NCBI GenBank assembly: GCA_900553935.1
Contig: USFK01000060.1
Span: 1-7,945, forward strand
Source of the DNA: an uncultured Collinsella sp.
GTDB taxonomy: Bacteria > Actinomycetota > Coriobacteriia > Coriobacteriales > Coriobacteriaceae
Direction of reading: 5' to 3'
DNA length: 7,945 nucleotides
How positions within the stretch are numbered: the first letter of the stretch is position 1; the number at the start of each line of letters is the position of its first letter. The position numbers and the translations under genes were made by a program. Positions 5,984-7,945 of the stretch are shown here, piece by piece. The notes below the pieces were generated by a model. The model did no database searches. It was not told the origin of the DNA and saw only the letters and a program-made list of their open reading frames with translations.

Positions 5984-7313
5984 AGAGATGCCCCATCAGA
6001 TCGGTGTGATACATGCCCGACAAGAACTCGTCGTTTGCCAGCACGTCGAGCTGAAGCTCGCTGTTTTCGCTTACGCCCTCAATCACGAGCTCGCCCAGGG
6101 CCGAGCGCATCTTGCGAATGGCGCCGTCGCGCGTGGGCGCACACACGATGAGCTTGCCGAGCATGGAGTCGTAGTACGGCGGAACTTTTGCACCGGTAAA
6201 CATGGCCGAATCCCAGCGCACACGCGGACCACCCGGTACACGCAACGCAGTGACCGTTCCGCATGACGGCAGGAAGTCCGGTGTTTCGGCATTGATGCGG
6301 CACTCCATGGCATGATTGCGGACTGGTATGTCCTCCTGCTCAAAGGGCAGAGGCTGGCCGGCAGCCACGCGCAGCTGCCACTTAACCAGGTCGGTATCGG
6401 TCACAAACTCCGTAACCGGATGCTCAACCTGCAAACGCGTGTTCATTTCCATAAAGTAGAAATTGCCGTCGTCCGAGTACAGAAACTCGATGGTGCCAGC
6501 GCCCTCATAGCCAACGGCACGAGCCAGGTCGCGCGCGGCCTTGTGCATGCGCGCGCGAATATCATCGCGTCCGTCGAGGCACGGCGCGGGGCTCTCCTCG
6601 ATCAGCTTTTGGTTGCGGCGCTGCACCGAGCACTCGCGCTCGCCGAGCGAAAACACATGGCCCTGCTTATCGGCCATAATCTGCACCTCAACGTGGTGCG
6701 CCGGCGCGACGAACTTCTCCATGTAGCACTCGCCGTCGCCAAAAACGGCCTCGCCCTCGGCACGCGCCTCGATGAACGCCTTTGCCGCATCTTCCACGCG
6801 CTCGACCTTGCGAATGCCGCGACCGCCACCACCTGCACGCGCCTTAATAAGCACGGGGCAGCCAATGCGCTCGGCCTCGGCCGTCGCCTCCTCGGGGCTT
6901 TTGAGCAAATCGCAGCCCGGCACGATGGGCACGCCCGCCGCGGCAGCCGTTCTACGTGCGGCATCCTTGTCGCCCATGCTGTCGATGACCTCGGCCGAGG
7001 GACCAACAAACGCCAGACCGTACTTGTCGCAGTCGCGCACAAAGCTCGCCTTCTCGGAGAAAAAGCCATAGCCGGGATGAATTGCCTTAGCTCCCGACTT
7101 TACGGCACAGGTGAGCACGGCATCGTCGTTGAGGTAGCTCTCGGCAAGACGCGGGCCGCCGATGCAATACGCCTCGTCGGCAAGCTGCACGTGTAGCGCG
7201 TCCGCATCGGCCGTGGAATAAACGGCGACGGTCTTGATGCCCATATCGCGGCACGCGCGGATAACACGGACCGCGACTTCGCCGCGGTTGGCGATGAGCA
7301 CTTTGTCGAACAT
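5970..7313 (-). CDS. accC: Biotin carboxylase subunit of acetyl-CoA carboxylase
   Basis: A 447-residue ATP-grasp enzyme that uses ATP and bicarbonate to carboxylate the biotin on AccB, the first half-reaction of malonyl-CoA synthesis. The N-terminal domain opens MFDKVLIANRGEVAVRVIRA. Lys116 binds ATP; KARAGGGGRGIR (157-168) is the glycine-rich flap; GERECSVQRRNQKLIEESP holds Lys236; Glu276, Glu289 and the MNTRLQVEHPVTE segment (290-302) with Arg293 and Glu297 complete the catalytic site. Length matches E. coli AccC (449). An Arg replaces the usual Ser/Thr/Ala just before the flap glycines. The start is fixed by homology and by TTAAGGAAGG 4 bases upstream, which contains the fabZ stop codon; the upstream in-frame extension lies over fabZ and is not real. 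Confidence 0.97.
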   Translation of the reverse strand: MFDKVLIANRGEVAVRVIRACRDMGIKTVAVYSTADADALHVQLADEAYCIGGPRLAESYLNDDAVLTCAVKSGAKAIHPGYGFFSEKASFVRDCDKYGLAFVGPSAEVIDSMGDKDAARRTAAAAGVPIVPGCDLLKSPEEATAEAERIGCPVLIKARAGGGGRGIRKVERVEDAAKAFIEARAEGEAVFGDGECYMEKFVAPAHHVEVQIMADKQGHVFSLGERECSVQRRNQKLIEESPAPCLDGRDDIRARMHKAARDLARAVGYEGAGTIEFLYSDDGNFYFMEMNTRLQVEHPVTEFVTDTDLVKWQLRVAAGQPLPFEQEDIPVRNHAMECRINAETPDFLPSCGTVTALRVPGGPRVRWDSAMFTGAKVPPYYDSMLGKLIVCAPTRDGAIRKMRSALGELVIEGVSENSELQLDVLANDEFLSGMYHTDLMGHLYADE

Positions 7314-7323
7314 GAAGCCTTCC

Positions 7324-7746
7324 TTAACTTTCGTGCATGAGTGCAAAAGACATATCGGCGCGGCAGCACACCTCACCGTTGACGCTCGCAGTACCCGTCG
7401 CAAAGCGGAACGGCCCGCGCGCACGCGTGATGGAGCACACCAGATCCATCGTGTCGCCCGGGCGCACCGGACGCTTAAAGCGCACCTTGTCCAGACTCGT
7501 GTAGAACGGCGTCGCGCCGCGCGCCTCCTCATCGCCCATCAGCAGCACGCAGCAGTTCTGGGCGAGCATCTCGCACTGAATCACGCCGGGAACGACCGGG
7601 TTTCCCGGAAAATGCCCCTGCAAAAAGTACTCGTCGCCCGTAATCGTGATCTTGCCGTGGGCCTCGTCGCCCACCAGCTCGGCTTCGTCGAGCAAAAGCA
7701 TCGGCTCGCGATGCGGCAACAGCTTCTTGAGCTCCTCTTTGTTCAT
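7324..7746 (-). CDS. fabZ: 3-hydroxyacyl-[acyl-carrier-protein] dehydratase
   Basis: A 140-residue hot-dog-fold enzyme that dehydrates 3-hydroxyacyl-ACP to trans-2-enoyl-ACP in each cycle of type II fatty-acid elongation. The N-terminus MNKEELKKLLPHREPMLLLDE is typical. GHFPGNPVVPGVIQCEMLAQ carries the catalytic His45 and Glu59 (His48 and Glu62 if counted from the GTG), spaced 14 apart as in E. coli FabZ. Length is normal. An in-frame GTG three codons upstream (7753-7755) directly abuts the accB stop, but the ATG is preferred because AGGTGAT lies 4 bases ahead of it. It is followed after 10 bases by accC. Its position between accB and accC is the arrangement common in Firmicutes-like fab/acc operons. 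Confidence 0.96.
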   Translation of the reverse strand: MNKEELKKLLPHREPMLLLDEAELVGDEAHGKITITGDEYFLQGHFPGNPVVPGVIQCEMLAQNCCVLLMGDEEARGATPFYTSLDKVRFKRPVRPGDTMDLVCSITRARGPFRFATGTASVNGEVCCRADMSFALMHES

Positions 7747-7750
7747 GGAT

Positions 7751-7757
7751 ATCACCT
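7751..7757 (-). promoter_or_regulatory. Ribosome-binding site that sets the fabZ start
   Basis: AGGTGAT on the minus strand is complementary to the 16S anti-Shine-Dalgarno end and lies 4 bases before ATG 7744-7746. It overlaps both the accB TAG stop (7756-7758) and the competing GTG codon, so use of the ATG is favoured and fabZ translation is probably coupled to accB. Confidence 0.6.
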
Positions 7758-7945
7758 ATCCGATCCTCATGAGGCAGCTGCCAAACTCCACGAGGTCGCC
7801 GTCGGCCACGCAGATCTCGAGCACCTCACCGTCTGCCTCGGCCGTCACCTCGTTGAGAACCTTCATGGCCTCGATGATGCAGAGGGTCTCGCCGGTGCAT
7901 ACTTTGCCGTCTGCCGGCAATAAATTTATTCCCAAAGATACTCCC
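7756..7945 (-). CDS. accB: Biotin carboxyl carrier protein of acetyl-CoA carboxylase, C-terminal part
   Basis: The last 63 residues of the biotin carrier. The swinging domain carries biotin on a lysine and shuttles the carboxyl group from AccC to AccDA. The frame reads GETLCIIEAMKVLNEVTAEA, in which EAMK contains the biotinylated lysine, followed by DGEVLEICVADGDLVEFG and a MRIG end, typical of AccB. The residue after the lysine is Val instead of the usual Met or Leu. The 5' part is outside the window. The first residues visible (GVSLGINLL) are less typical of the proline-rich pre-lipoyl segment, and the DNA there is AT-rich. Confidence 0.9.
   Translation of the reverse strand, partial: GVSLGINLLPADGKVCTGETLCIIEAMKVLNEVTAEADGEVLEICVADGDLVEFGSCLMRIG

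Noticed and set aside
6312..7196. A 294-codon plus-strand frame opposite accC
   Set aside because: Antisense shadow of accC with no motif.
7314..7532. N-terminal extension of accC
   Set aside because: It is an arginine-rich shadow of fabZ; homology places the start at MFDKVLIANRGE.

Overview
The window looks like a stretch of a high-GC, low-complexity-free bacterial chromosome, most probably a Coriobacteriia gut actinobacterium of the Collinsella type. This is inferred from protein style, the fused AccD-AccA carboxyltransferase and the accB-fabZ-accC-accDA gene order; no marker here fixes the genus. Every convincing gene lies on the minus strand, so transcription runs from high to low coordinates.

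Region 7945-4259 is the end of a type II fatty-acid synthesis operon. It holds the C-terminal part of AccB (biotin carrier), FabZ (3-hydroxyacyl-ACP dehydratase), AccC (biotin carboxylase) and a single-polypeptide AccD-AccA carboxyltransferase. The genes are packed tightly: the AccB stop lies inside the FabZ ribosome-binding site, the FabZ stop lies inside the AccC ribosome-binding site, and accC overlaps accDA by 14 bases. Together they encode a whole acetyl-CoA carboxylase plus one elongation-cycle enzyme.

Region 4263-2930 holds a PTS EIIC permease of the glucose/beta-glucoside superfamily with no EIIA or EIIB domain. It is bracketed by two short palindromes sharing a GACAAAGG/CCTTTGTC core and is followed by an intrinsic terminator. 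Region 2861-1035 is a probable two-gene unit: a cation diffusion facilitator with a manganese-type metal-site signature, then a histidine-phosphatase (phosphoglycerate-mutase-like) protein.

Region 1034-1 is the odd part. A 151-base element with perfect 41-base inverted arms and a second hairpin nested in its loop sits at 847-997. About 270 bases follow with no gene but with a plausible structured RNA leader. Then comes rplC (ribosomal protein L3), which has no rpsJ before it. Its reading frame leaves the L3 consensus at about position 102 and runs off the window edge in a different, more AT-rich sequence. This end needs to be resolved as a real rearrangement or an assembly join. I see no CRISPR array, tRNA, rRNA or recognisable transposase.
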